Below, in pieces: positions 1-7,600 of a stretch of 12,493 nucleotides of DNA. This stretch comes from Lachnospiraceae bacterium (GTDB lineage Bacteria; Bacillota; Clostridia; Lachnospirales; Lachnospiraceae). Position numbers and translations under genes: made by a program. Under the pieces are notes generated by a model. It was not told the origin of the DNA, did no database searches, and saw only the letters and a list, made by a program, of their open reading frames with translations. Where the stretch lies: NCBI GenBank assembly GCA_017613225.1, contig JAGAEH010000150.1, forward strand, positions 1-12,493, in the 5' to 3' direction. Numbering within the stretch: position 1 is the stretch's first letter; every line of letters starts with the position of its first letter.

Positions 1-266
1 AACAGGCCCACGGTCTGGGGCATCTGGACCATCTTGACCTTAAAGGCCCAGACCAGGCCGATGATCAGGCCGATGCAAAGGCCGATCCAGACCACGGCTT
101 TGCCGGCGCCTGAGTATTCAATGATGATATAGATGATGGCGGCGATCATGGCTCCCATGGCCAGGAAGTTGCCCGCGGCGGCGCTGCGGACCTTGCTCTG
201 CAGGGAGAGGCCTACCAGCACGAGAATGGACAGGAGGGTATAGATCACGATCGAAACGGGATTCAT
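1..266 (-). CDS. pntB: NAD(P)+ transhydrogenase subunit beta, N-terminal part (cut by window edge)
   Basis: This is the start of the membrane subunit of the proton-translocating transhydrogenase, which moves hydride between NADH and NADP+ using the proton gradient. Only the first 88 residues are in the window. They begin MNPVSIVIYTLLSI and contain three hydrophobic segments (about residues 5-22, 33-50 and 56-74). They end in VKMVQMPQTVGL, which matches the PntB family motif after the third helix. The C-terminal NADP(H)-binding domain lies beyond the left edge. The start codon overlaps the pntAb stop as ATGA and is preceded by GGAGGTGAA, so the two genes are translationally coupled. Membrane topology and position after pntAa/pntAb make the assignment firm; integrity of the rest of the gene cannot be judged. 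Confidence 0.93.
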   Translation of the reverse strand, partial: MNPVSIVIYTLLSILVLVGLSLQSKVRSAAAGNFLAMGAMIAAIIYIIIEYSGAGKAVVWIGLCIGLIIGLVWAFKVKMVQMPQTVGL

Positions 267-562
267 GCTTCTTCACCTCCCGTGTGTTTTCTCTTCTTGA
301 ACATGGCCAGCATCTTGGCGGTGACGGCGAAGCCGCCGGCCACGTTGATCATGGCCAGGGCCACGGCCGCGCAGGCCAGGACTTTGATCAGGGTGTTCTC
401 CGTGGTGGCCGCGACGATCAGTGCGCCCAGGACGGTCACGCCGGAGAGCGCGTTCATGCCGGACATCAGCGGGGTGTGCAGCAGGCTGGGCACCTTTTTG
501 ATGATGATGTATCCCAGAATGGTGGCGGCGATGAAAACGCCGATCAGAATAAGTTCCTTCAT
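263..562 (-). CDS. pntAb: NAD(P)+ transhydrogenase subunit alpha, transmembrane part (PntA2)
   Basis: This small membrane protein of 99 residues corresponds to the membrane segment (domain II) that is fused to the C-terminus of PntA in E. coli. Here it is a separate gene, as in the three-subunit transhydrogenases. It has three hydrophobic helices (about residues 3-21, 38-53 and 57-79). It also carries the family pattern LLHTPLMSGMNALSG (27-41) and INVAGGFAVTAKMLAMF near the end, followed by a positively charged tail. The ATG at 562 was chosen because AGGAG stands nine bases upstream and the product then begins MKELILIGVF. A longer reading from 619 would add a non-conserved leader that crosses a hairpin. 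With PntB it forms the proton channel in the cell membrane. It is separated from pntAa by 103 bases and overlaps pntB by four. Confidence 0.93.
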   Translation of the reverse strand: MKELILIGVFIAATILGYIIIKKVPSLLHTPLMSGMNALSGVTVLGALIVAATTENTLIKVLACAAVALAMINVAGGFAVTAKMLAMFKKRKHTGGEEA

Positions 563-589
563 AAGAAAGCTCCTCTCATTTGATTCCGA

Positions 590-632
590 AAAAACGCCCG
601 GCGTGGATTGCCGTGGCAAGCATGCCGGACGC
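590..632 (-). terminator. Terminator-like hairpin between pntAa and pntAb
   Basis: On the minus-strand transcript an eight-pair stem (624-631 with 595-602, including one G-U pair) is followed directly by six U residues (594-589). The 21-base loop can form a small inner stem, UUGC with GCAA. This has the form of an intrinsic terminator but sits inside the pnt operon, 28 bases before the pntAb start codon. It could lower expression of the two membrane subunits relative to PntAa, or mark a mild attenuator. No antisense gene on the other strand needs it. Confidence 0.55.
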
Positions 633-665
633 TTTTCGAAAATAGGTTGTCAGTTTCCGCAGGGA

Positions 666-1826
666 TTACAGCAGGCCCATGGCCTCCAGAGCGCCCTTGT
701 GGACCAGCTTGCCGTCGCGGCAGACCAGGATGGAAGCGTCGATGGGATCGTTCATGTCCAGCTCGACGGTATCGTTCTTGATCAGGTGGGTGGCCAGCTC
801 ATAGACGTTCTTGGCATACATCCAGGTGGAAGAGGTGGGCAGGAAGCCGGGGATGTTCTTGATGCCCTCGATGACCACGCCGTGCTTCACGTCCTCGATG
901 CCGGGAGTGGTGATCTCGCAGTTGCCGCCCTGGTCGATGGCGATATCGACGATGACGGAGCCGGGAGCCATGGACTTGACCATCTCATCGGTGATCAGGA
1001 TGGGAGCCAGCTTGCCGGGCACCAGCGCGGACAGGAAGATGATGTCCATGTCCTTGACCACGTCCTTTAAGGCCTCATGCTCCTTGGCCAGCCATTCATC
1101 GGACAGATGCAGGGCATAGCCGCCCTCGCCTACGCTGACAGAATCCGGGATGCCCAGATCCACGATCTTGGCGCCCAGGCTGGTGGCGTTCTCGCAGGCC
1201 ATGTCGCGGATATCGGCGGCGTACAGTCTGGCGCCCAGACGCTTGGCGGTGGCCAGAGCCTGCATGCCGGCGACGCCGACACCGATGACCAGCACGTTGG
1301 CGGGCTTCATGGTACCCACTGCGCAGGTGGTCATGGGGATGAACTTGGCCAGCTTCTCAGCGGCCATGATGATGCCGCGGTAGCCGGCGCAGGTGGACAT
1401 GGAAGTCAGGGCATCCATCTTCTGAGCGCGGGAGATACGCGGTACACCGTCGCAGGTCAGGCCGATGATGCCGTTGGCAGCCATCTTCTTGACCATTTCA
1501 TGGTTAACGGGAGAGGCAGGATGGATGAAGGTGATCAGGAACTGACCAGCATGCATCATGTCAACTTCGTGCTTCTGATACGCTTCGTTGAACAGAGGCT
1601 CTTTGACCTTCAGGACCAGAGCGGCCTGATCGTACAGATCCTGAGCATTGTCGACCATCGTCGCACCGGCTGCTGCATAAGCTTCATCCATAAAGAAGGA
1701 ACCGACGCCGGCACCTTTCTCGACCAGAACGGTATGTCCGTCATTGACAAACTTCTGAACTGTTTCCGGCGTAGCGGCTACGCGATTTTCGCCGTGCATA
1801 ATTTCTTTCGGCACACCAATAATCAT
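666..1826 (-). CDS. pntAa: NAD(P)+ transhydrogenase subunit alpha, NAD-binding part (PntA1)
   Basis: This 386-residue soluble subunit (domain I) binds NAD(H) and passes hydride to NADP+ on PntB. The N-terminal AlaDH/PNT domain begins MIIGVPKEIMHGENRVA. The family loop VPRISRAQKMDALTSMS is at residues 128-144. A Rossmann dinucleotide motif GVGVAG (182-187) is followed about 20 residues later by Asp205, the usual ribose-binding acid. ALVPGKLAPILIT (267-279) and IDQGGNCE (297-304) are also typical. The related alanine dehydrogenase was considered, but RISRAQ and the following pntAb and pntB settle it as transhydrogenase. The ATG at 1826 has AAGGAG upstream; a longer frame to 1874 adds unconserved residues and would start about where transcription does. 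It is the first gene of the operon, driven by a strong promoter at 1880-1907. Confidence 0.95.
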   Translation of the reverse strand: MIIGVPKEIMHGENRVAATPETVQKFVNDGHTVLVEKGAGVGSFFMDEAYAAAGATMVDNAQDLYDQAALVLKVKEPLFNEAYQKHEVDMMHAGQFLITFIHPASPVNHEMVKKMAANGIIGLTCDGVPRISRAQKMDALTSMSTCAGYRGIIMAAEKLAKFIPMTTCAVGTMKPANVLVIGVGVAGMQALATAKRLGARLYAADIRDMACENATSLGAKIVDLGIPDSVSVGEGGYALHLSDEWLAKEHEALKDVVKDMDIIFLSALVPGKLAPILITDEMVKSMAPGSVIVDIAIDQGGNCEITTPGIEDVKHGVVIEGIKNIPGFLPTSSTWMYAKNVYELATHLIKNDTVELDMNDPIDASILVCRDGKLVHKGALEAMGLL

Positions 1827-1860
1827 GTTTTCTCTCCTTGTTATCAAATGAGTTGTAGTC

Positions 1861-1872
1861 GGGATCTCTCCC
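1861..1872 (-). other. Possible 5'-terminal hairpin of pnt mRNA
   Basis: The minus strand reads GGGAGAGATCCC: a four-pair stem (GGGA with TCCC) closed by GAGA, a GNRA-type tetraloop. Measured from the -10 box at 1880-1885, transcription should start near 1873, so this hairpin would be the very 5' end of the mRNA. Such ends can protect against decay. The stem is short and its function is inferred. Confidence 0.35.
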
Positions 1873-1879
1873 ATCTATC

Positions 1880-1907
1880 AGTATATTTTATTATGAAAAG
1901 CTTTCAA
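1880..1907 (-). promoter_or_regulatory. Sigma-A-type promoter of the pnt operon
   Basis: On the minus strand a -35 box TTGAAA (1907-1902) and a -10 box TATACT (1885-1880) are separated by 16 bases. Each matches the consensus at five of six positions. The predicted start near 1873 gives a leader of about 47 bases before the pntAa ATG. The region is AT-rich compared with the genes on both sides. Confidence 0.75.
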
Positions 1908-1908
1908 G

Positions 1909-1935
1909 TTAATAATGTAACAATACGGTTATTAA
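1909..1935. promoter_or_regulatory. Inverted repeat, possible operator next to pnt promoter
   Basis: TTAATAA (1909-1915) and TTATTAA (1929-1935) are a perfect inverted pair of seven bases separated by 13. The half-site centres are 20 bases apart, about two helical turns. The left arm begins two bases from the pnt -35 box. This fits a dimeric regulator site, with the adjacent TetR protein an obvious candidate. The arms contain only A and T, so chance occurrence in this AT-rich spacer is quite possible. Confidence 0.3.
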
Positions 1936-1945
1936 AGTTTCTTTT

Positions 1946-1973
1946 CAAAGGCTGTTTGCTTACGATTCCTTTG
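1946..1973. promoter_or_regulatory. Second inverted repeat in the divergent pnt/tetR spacer
   Basis: CAAAGG (1946-1951) and CCTTTG (1968-1973) are a perfect six-base inverted pair with a 16-base gap, centres 22 bases apart. It lies between the two divergent promoters. It could be another half-site pair for a regulator or mean nothing; six bases is weak support. Confidence 0.2.
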
Positions 1974-2008
1974 TTCCTTTTCCGCGGCCTTCCGGGTGAT
2001 TTTAATGC

Positions 2009-2037
2009 TTTACTACAAAACCGAAAAATGCTATTCT
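2009..2037 (+). promoter_or_regulatory. Probable promoter of the tetR-plsX-acpP-rnc-smc-ftsY run
   Basis: TTTACT (2009-2014) and TATTCT (2032-2037) are separated by 17 bases, each matching the consensus at four of six positions. The start would be near 2044, leaving a short leader of about 27 bases with GGGAG (2055-2059) before the tetR ATG. No other clear promoter was seen before the following genes, whose gaps are mostly under 12 bases. Confidence 0.5.
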
Positions 2038-2070
2038 ATATAAGATTGTGAACAGGGAGACCTGAGAGAA

Positions 2071-2658
2071 ATGAATAAAGGAAACATCACAAAACAGAAG
2101 ATCGCGGTGGTGGCCTGGCAGCTGTTCCGGGAGAACGGCTACGAGAACACCACGGTGGACGACATCATACAGAAGTCCGGCACCTCAAAGGGCAGTTTCT
2201 ACCATTACTATTCCGGCAAGGACGAGCTTCTCTCCACCCTTTCGGACATCTTTGACGCGAAGTATGAAGAACTGCTGAAGGAGATGGATCCCGACATGAA
2301 CAGCTTTGACAAGCTGATCTATCTGACGGTGAAATCCCATGAGATGATCGGGGAGGACATCCCCATCGATCTGCTGTCCCAGCTCTACGCGTCACAGGTC
2401 ACCACCAGAGGCGACAAGCATCTGCTCAACCAGAACCGCCTGTACTACAGGATGATCAACGAGATCGTGGACGAGGGGCAGCGCAGGGGACAGATCCGGA
2501 ACGACATGCCCTACTACGAAGTCGCCCAGCTGTACATCCAGTGTGAAAGGGCCATCGTTTACGACTACTGCATCAACGAGGGCAGATACAATCTGGGCGA
2601 GTATACCAGACGCGTGATGCCGATGATCTTCGGCTGCGTCAAAGCACAGGGGGAATGA
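2071..2658 (+). CDS. TetR/AcrR-family transcriptional regulator
   Basis: This is a 195-residue DNA-binding regulator of usual TetR length. Residues about 8-55 form the three-helix DNA-binding domain: AWQLFRENGYENTTVDDII (15-33), then the helix-turn-helix with SGTSKGSFYHYYSGKDELL (36-54), which is the classic family signature. The rest is a variable, mostly helical ligand-binding and dimer domain whose ligand cannot be told from sequence. The gene is divergent from the pnt operon and stands directly in front of plsX, with only two bases between its stop and the chosen plsX start. Both positions suggest it controls itself, the lipid genes and perhaps pnt. It is not FapR or the MarR-type FabT, the better known lipid regulators of Firmicutes. 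GGGAG eleven bases upstream supports the start. The ligand and targets are unknown. Confidence 0.9.
   Translation: MNKGNITKQKIAVVAWQLFRENGYENTTVDDIIQKSGTSKGSFYHYYSGKDELLSTLSDIFDAKYEELLKEMDPDMNSFDKLIYLTVKSHEMIGEDIPIDLLSQLYASQVTTRGDKHLLNQNRLYYRMINEIVDEGQRRGQIRNDMPYYEVAQLYIQCERAIVYDYCINEGRYNLGEYTRRVMPMIFGCVKAQGE
2648..2653 (+). promoter_or_regulatory. Ribosome binding site that decides the plsX start
   Basis: AGGGGG at 2648-2653 is one base from the first in-frame ATG (2655), which is too close, but seven bases from the second (2661), which is ideal. The second ATG is therefore preferred for plsX. The site lies inside the last codons of tetR. Confidence 0.6.
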
Positions 2659-2660
2659 AA

Positions 2661-3719
2661 ATGCAGGATGACAGGACTATCGTTGCACTGGACGCCATGG
2701 GCGGCGACAACGCCCCGGGCGAGATCGTGGCCGGCGCGCTGAACGCGGTGGCTCTTAGCGAGGAGCTGAAGGTCTTGCTGGTGGGCGATCCCGAGAGGAT
2801 CGGCCTGGCGCTGACCGGACATTCCTACGATCCGGAGCGGATCCAGATCGTACCCGCCAGCGAGGTGATAGAGACGGGGGAACCTCCCGTCAATGCCATC
2901 CGCCGCAAGAAGGATTCCTCCATCGTGGTGGGACAGAAGCTGGTGCGGGACGGAGAGGCCCATGCCTTTGTATCCGCCGGCAGCACCGGAGCCGTTTTAG
3001 TGGGCGGACAGGTGATCGTGGGAAGGATCCGCGGCGTGGACCGCACTCCCATCGGCGCCATCATCCCCACGACGAAGGGGATCGCTCTGCTGATCGACTC
3101 CGGCGCCAACGTGGACGTGCGTCCCAATCACCTGGTGCAGTTCGCGAAGATGGGCACCATCTATCTGCGGGACGTGATCGGCATCACCAACCCCAGGGTG
3201 GGACTGATCAACATCGGCGTAGAGGAGGACAAGGGCAACGCCCTGGCCAAGGAAGCCTATCAGCTGCTGAAGGACGTGGAGGACATCAATTTCATCGGCA
3301 ACGTCGAAGCCCGTGAGATCCCCCACGGCGGAGCGGATATCCTGCTCTGCGACGCCTTTGTGGGCAACGTGATCCTGAAGCTCTACGAGGGCACGGCGGA
3401 CGCTCTGATCGGCCTGGTGAAGAAGGGCTTCATGAGCAATCTGCGCTCCAAGATCGGCGCCCTGATGGTGAAACCCGCCCTGAAGGAATCCCTGAAGGGC
3501 ATGAGCGCCAGCGAGTACGGCGGCGCCCCGCTGCTGGGCTTAAAGGGCCTGGTCATCAAGACCCACGGCAGCGCAAAGGCAAACGAGGTCACCAACACGC
3601 TGATGCAGTGCATCACCTTCCGTGACCAGAAGATCGTGGAAAAGATCAAGATCGCTCTGGGTCCAGAGACCGCAGAGCCTGAAAATAGCAACACTTCCAA
3701 GGAGGCCCAAAATGGTTAA
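2661..3719 (+). CDS. plsX: Phosphate acyltransferase PlsX
   Basis: PlsX makes acyl-phosphate from acyl-ACP and phosphate, the acyl donor for PlsY in glycerophospholipid synthesis; it is a peripheral membrane enzyme. The 352-residue product has the family N-terminal signature ALDAMGGDNAPGEIV (from residue 9). It also has the phosphotransacetylase-like core motifs FVSAGSTGAVLVGG and LLIDSGANVDVRP, then EIPHGGADILLCDAFVGN and YGGAPLLGLKGLVIKTHG near the C-terminus. Length is normal, with a short polar tail. The start at 2661 is chosen over 2655 because of the spacing from AGGGGG. The gene follows tetR by two bases and its end overlaps acpP by eight, so expression of acyltransferase and acyl carrier is coupled. 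The acpP ribosome binding site lies within its final codons. Confidence 0.96.
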   Translation: MQDDRTIVALDAMGGDNAPGEIVAGALNAVALSEELKVLLVGDPERIGLALTGHSYDPERIQIVPASEVIETGEPPVNAIRRKKDSSIVVGQKLVRDGEAHAFVSAGSTGAVLVGGQVIVGRIRGVDRTPIGAIIPTTKGIALLIDSGANVDVRPNHLVQFAKMGTIYLRDVIGITNPRVGLINIGVEEDKGNALAKEAYQLLKDVEDINFIGNVEAREIPHGGADILLCDAFVGNVILKLYEGTADALIGLVKKGFMSNLRSKIGALMVKPALKESLKGMSASEYGGAPLLGLKGLVIKTHGSAKANEVTNTLMQCITFRDQKIVEKIKIALGPETAEPENSNTSKEAQNG

Positions 3720-3945
3720 TTTTGACGACATCAAGAAAATCATCGCAGATCTGCTGGACATGGATCCCGAGGACGTCACCCCCGAAAAGTCTTTCGACGA
3801 GGATCTGGGAGCGGATTCCCTGGACCAGGTCGAGATCATCATGGCGATCGAAGATAAGTTCAATATCGAGATCCCGGATGAGATCGCAATGGAGATCCAC
3901 ACCGTTGGCGACGCGATGGAACAGCTGAAGAAAGCGCTTGATTGA
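3712..3945 (+). CDS. acpP: Acyl carrier protein
   Basis: This 77-residue acidic protein carries growing acyl chains for fatty acid synthesis and presents them to PlsX. The four-helix ACP fold is evident from FDDIKKIIADLLDMDPEDVTPEKSF and the invariant GADSLDQVEI. Ser36 in that motif is the site for 4'-phosphopantetheine. Helix III region IEIPDEIAMEIHTVGD and the final helix MEQLKKAL are also standard. AAGGAGG (3699-3705) six bases before the ATG fixes the start; the frame is open further upstream but only through plsX sequence. It overlaps plsX by eight bases and precedes rnc. This position beside plsX marks it as the housekeeping ACP rather than one dedicated to a secondary pathway. Confidence 0.97.
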   Translation: MVNFDDIKKIIADLLDMDPEDVTPEKSFDEDLGADSLDQVEIIMAIEDKFNIEIPDEIAMEIHTVGDAMEQLKKALD

Positions 3946-3951
3946 GTTCAA

Positions 3952-3987
3952 CAGGGGCATTCGGATGTTTCGGCACCGGTGCCCCTG
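3952..3987 (+). other. Stem-loop in the acpP-rnc gap
   Basis: CAGGGGCA (3952-3959) pairs perfectly with TGCCCCTG (3980-3987) around a 20-base loop. CGG (3962-3964) and CCG (3976-3978) can extend the stem after a small internal loop. The right half also contains the 12-base palindrome GGCACCGGTGCC. No U-run follows, so it is a poor terminator. It ends five bases before the first candidate ATG of rnc. A self-processing site for RNase III is an attractive reading, as E. coli rnc is known to be autoregulated by cleavage of its own leader; here this is inference. Confidence 0.5.
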
Positions 3988-4004
3988 CATTTATGCTGAG
4001 AAAC

Positions 4005-4679
4005 ATGAAGAGATTACAAAAGACGATCGGTTATGATTTCCGGGATCCTTCTCTGCTGAAAAAGGCCCTGACCCACAGTTCTTATGTGAACGAGCACGGC
4101 CTTTCCCACGGAGACTGTAATGAGCGCCTGGAGTTTCTGGGCGACGCGGCGCTGGAGCTTTCCGCCAGCCGCGTTCTCTTTGACCAGTATCCGGAAGAGT
4201 CCGAGGGGAGCCTCAGCAGGCTGCGCTCCAAGCTGGTCTGCCGCGCCGCGTTGGCGGACGTGGCCAGGCAGCTGGACCTGGGAAAGTATCTTCTGCTGGG
4301 AAAAGGCGAGGAGAGCACCGGCGGACGGGAGCGGGAATCGATCCTGGAAAACACAGTGGAGGCCCTGATCGGCGCCATCTACCTGGACAGTGGCTTTGCT
4401 AATGCAAAAGAGTTCGTGGAGCGTTTCGTGACGAACGACATCGAGCACCGGAAATTCTTTTATGATAGCAAGACCATCCTGCAGGAACGGGTGCAGCAGG
4501 GAGGACAGCACCAGCTGGAATACCGGCTGGCGGGAGAAGAAGGACCGGATCATGACAAGCGCTTTACCGCGGAGGTCCTGATCGACGGCGTGGTCCGGGG
4601 CACCGGCACCGGACGCTCCAAGCAGAGCGCCGAACAGCAGGCGGCCTATCAGGCGCTGATCAATACAGACAAAGAGTAG
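4005..4679 (+). CDS. rnc: Ribonuclease III
   Basis: RNase III cuts double-stranded RNA, processing rRNA precursors and some mRNAs. From the chosen ATG the protein has 224 residues, the normal length. The catalytic domain comes first: ALTHSSYVNEH (21-31), the signature NERLEFLGDAAL (39-50) with Glu40, Glu43 and Asp47, EGSLSRLRS with Glu67, then ILENTVEALIGAIYLD (113-128). In E. coli the last motif begins with Asp114 and Glu117; here the first of the pair is Asn116 and Glu119 is kept. The C-terminal double-stranded RNA-binding domain is intact (YDSKTILQERVQQ to GTGRSKQSAEQQAAYQAL). The start is uncertain: ATG at 3993 would add four residues, and a TTG at 3942 overlapping the acpP stop would add a poorly conserved leader. 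A weak GAGAA precedes 4005. Five bases separate it from smc. Confidence 0.95.
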   Translation: MKRLQKTIGYDFRDPSLLKKALTHSSYVNEHGLSHGDCNERLEFLGDAALELSASRVLFDQYPEESEGSLSRLRSKLVCRAALADVARQLDLGKYLLLGKGEESTGGRERESILENTVEALIGAIYLDSGFANAKEFVERFVTNDIEHRKFFYDSKTILQERVQQGGQHQLEYRLAGEEGPDHDKRFTAEVLIDGVVRGTGTGRSKQSAEQQAAYQALINTDKE

Positions 4680-4684
4680 GATAG

Positions 4685-7600
4685 ATGTATTTAAAGAAGA
4701 TAGAGATACAGGGCTTTAAGTCCTTCGCGAACAAGACAGTCTTTGAATTCACGCCGGGCATCACCGGGATCGTGGGACCCAACGGCAGCGGCAAGAGCAA
4801 CGTGGCCGACGCGGTGCGCTGGGTGCTGGGGGAACAGAGCGCGAAGAGCCTTCGCGGCTCCAGCATGCAGGACGTGATCTTCGCGGGCACTGAGGTGCGG
4901 AAACCTCAGGGCTTTGCTTCGGTCACCCTGACCCTGGACAACGCGGACAGGGGCCTTTCCGCCGACTACGACGAGATCGTGGTGACCAGGAAGGCCTTCC
5001 GTTCGGGAGAGAGCGAATACCGCATGAACGGCTCCGTCTGCCGCCTGCGGGACATCCACGAGATGTTCTACGATACCGGCGTGGGCCGGGAGGGCTATTC
5101 CATCATCGGCCAGGGCCAGGTGGACAAGATCCTCAGTTCCAAGCCCGAAGAGCGCCGGGAACTGTTCGACGAAGCCGCAGGCATCGTCAAGCAGCGCAAG
5201 CGCAAGGACGCGGCCATCAAAAAGCTGGAGGACGAGCAGAACAGCATCCTCCGGGTCAAGGACGTGATCGGAGAGATGGAGCACCGCCTGGGACCGCTGA
5301 CAAAGCAGGCCGAGACGGCAAAGACCTATCTGAACCTGAGGGATGAGCTGAAGACCTACGAGGTAGGCGCCTTCTTCAAGGAATCCGAGGACGTGACAAA
5401 AAAGCTGTCCGCCGCGGATGAGCGCATCGCCGTGCTGGAAGGGGATATCCAGGAGTCGAAGGCCGCTCTGGAAAAACAGAGGGCCGATTACGAAGAGATC
5501 ACCGCCGAGCGAGAACGGCTGGAGAGCCAGATCGAAGAGGAGCGGGAGCTTTTCAACCGGGAGAGCGTCAGGAAGCAGTCCGCCGAGGGGCAGATCGCCC
5601 TTCTGGAGGAGCAGATCGGCGCGCTGAAAAAAGGCGCGGACGAGAACAAGAACAGGCTCATCACCCTGGAAGAGGACTACAAGAAGCGCCAGGAGGAGCG
5701 CCAGCAGCTGGTCGAGGAAAAGGGAAAGGTGAACATCGCCATCGACGAGATGGACGACGCCTTGACGGAAGATGAGGAAAAACTGGATGAGGCCGACGAC
5801 CAGATCCGGATCCTGGAGCATAAGCTGGAGAAGGCTCAGAACGAGCTGTTTTCCAATACCAGCGAGAGAGAACGGCTTGCGGCGGATGAACAGAGGATCC
5901 GCACCGAGCGCAGCCAGCTGACGGAGCGCCGGGAGGCAGCGGAAGCCGGCCTGGAGAAGGCCAAAGAGGCCGCGGAAGCGGCAGCGGCCAAGATCGGCGA
6001 ATGTGATGAGAAGCTGGAAGAGCTGGAGCAGAAGGAGTCGGAGGCGGCTGATACCCTGGCGGGTCTTCGGGCCGCCGTGGAACAGGAGGAGTCCTGCAGG
6101 GACGGCCTGCAGCAGCAACTCTCCGAAACGTTCAGGCTCTATCAGGCAGCCAGATCCCGCCTGGAAACGCTGTCTGCCCTGGCGGAACGCTACGACGGAT
6201 ACGGCGAGAGCATCAAACGGGTGATGGACCGGAAAAAGGACCGCCCGGAGATCCGCGGCGTCGTGGCGGACATCATCCGCACGGAGAAGAAATACGAACT
6301 GGCCATCGAGACGGCCCTGGGAGGCAAGATCCAGAACATCGTCGTCGAAAAAGAAGATACGGCCAAGGAACTGATCGAATACCTGAAGAAGAACCGCTAC
6401 GGCAGGGCTACCTTCCTGCCCATGGACGCGGTCCGGGGCGACAGCCGCTATTCCAGGCGGGAAGCCCTGGAGGAAAAGGGCGCCCTGGGTTCCGCTGCGG
6501 ACCTGGTCCAGGCAGCTCCCGAATACGCGGGCATCATTTCTTCGCTGCTGGGACGCATCCAGGTGGTGGACAACATGGACAACGCCGTGGCCATCGCCAG
6601 GAAATACGGATACAGCATCAACATGGTCACCCTGGACGGGGAGCATTTAAGCCCCGGCGGAGCCATCACCGGCGGCGCTTTCAGGAGCAACGCGAACCTG
6701 CTGGGCAGGGGCCGCCAGATCGCCGACCTGAAGAAAGAGGCGAAGAAGCATTCGGAAGAGGCCGAGGAGATCAAGAAGCATATCGCGGCCTGTGAAGCCT
6801 CCCTTTCAGCCAGGACCCTGGAGGCCGACGCGGCCAACGAAGCCCTTTACGCCCTGAAGATCGAGCAGACGGAGATGACGGCCAAGCGCAGCCAGCTGAA
6901 AGCCGAGGAGGAGCGCCAGAACGCCGCGAAAAAGGCGGGGGAAGAGGAGCTGAAGTCCATCGCGGCCCAGCTGCTGCAGCTCTCCTACAGCCAGCAGAAG
7001 GCGGAAGAAGAGACCGCCCTGGCCAGGGAAAAGGACGAGAAGCGGCGCACGGAGAACGAGACCGCCGGCGCCAGGCTGGAACAGCTCAGGACCGACAGAC
7101 AGAAACTGGCGGAGGAGATCAGCGGCAAGAAACAGGAGTATACGCGGCTGACGGAGCGAGATTCCTTCCTGCTGCAGAACATCCGCAGGCTGACCGCCGA
7201 GGCGGAGGCGCTGCGGAAGGAAAAGGAAGAACTGGTCAAGAAAGGCGATCCCGACGGCATCCGGATCTCCGAGAAGATGGCAGAACTGGCCGCCGCGAAG
7301 GAGGTCCTGGAGGAGGCGGACGAAGCCCAGAAGCGCAGCAGCGCCAGACTGAAAGGGGCCATCACCCGCAGGGACAATTACAACCGCCGCCAGAAGGAAA
7401 TGATCGATGAGCGCGAGAGCAGCAACGAGCGCATCACCGCCCTGGAAAAGGACCTGTTCCGGGTCCAGAGCCAGCGGGAGCGGGCCCAGGAGGCCTTTGA
7501 CGCCCTGGTGCAGAACATCTGGGACGAATACGGCCTGACGCCGGAAGAGGCGGAGCGGCTGCAGTACGACGGCAACCTTTCCCTGGCGGAACTGCGCCGC

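Noticed and set aside
666..1826. Alanine dehydrogenase instead of transhydrogenase alpha
   Set aside because: The RISRAQKMDAL loop and the following membrane subunits pntAb and pntB are specific to transhydrogenase.
282..2051. Plus-strand open frames opposite the pnt genes
   Set aside because: The low-complexity translations overlap fully conserved PntAa and PntAb codons on the other strand.
3942..4004. TTG start for rnc overlapping the acpP stop, adding 21 residues
   Set aside because: The added residues (rich in G, F, A, S) do not resemble RNase III N-termini, the region folds as a stem-loop, and no good ribosome binding site precedes the TTG. It remains possible through translational coupling.
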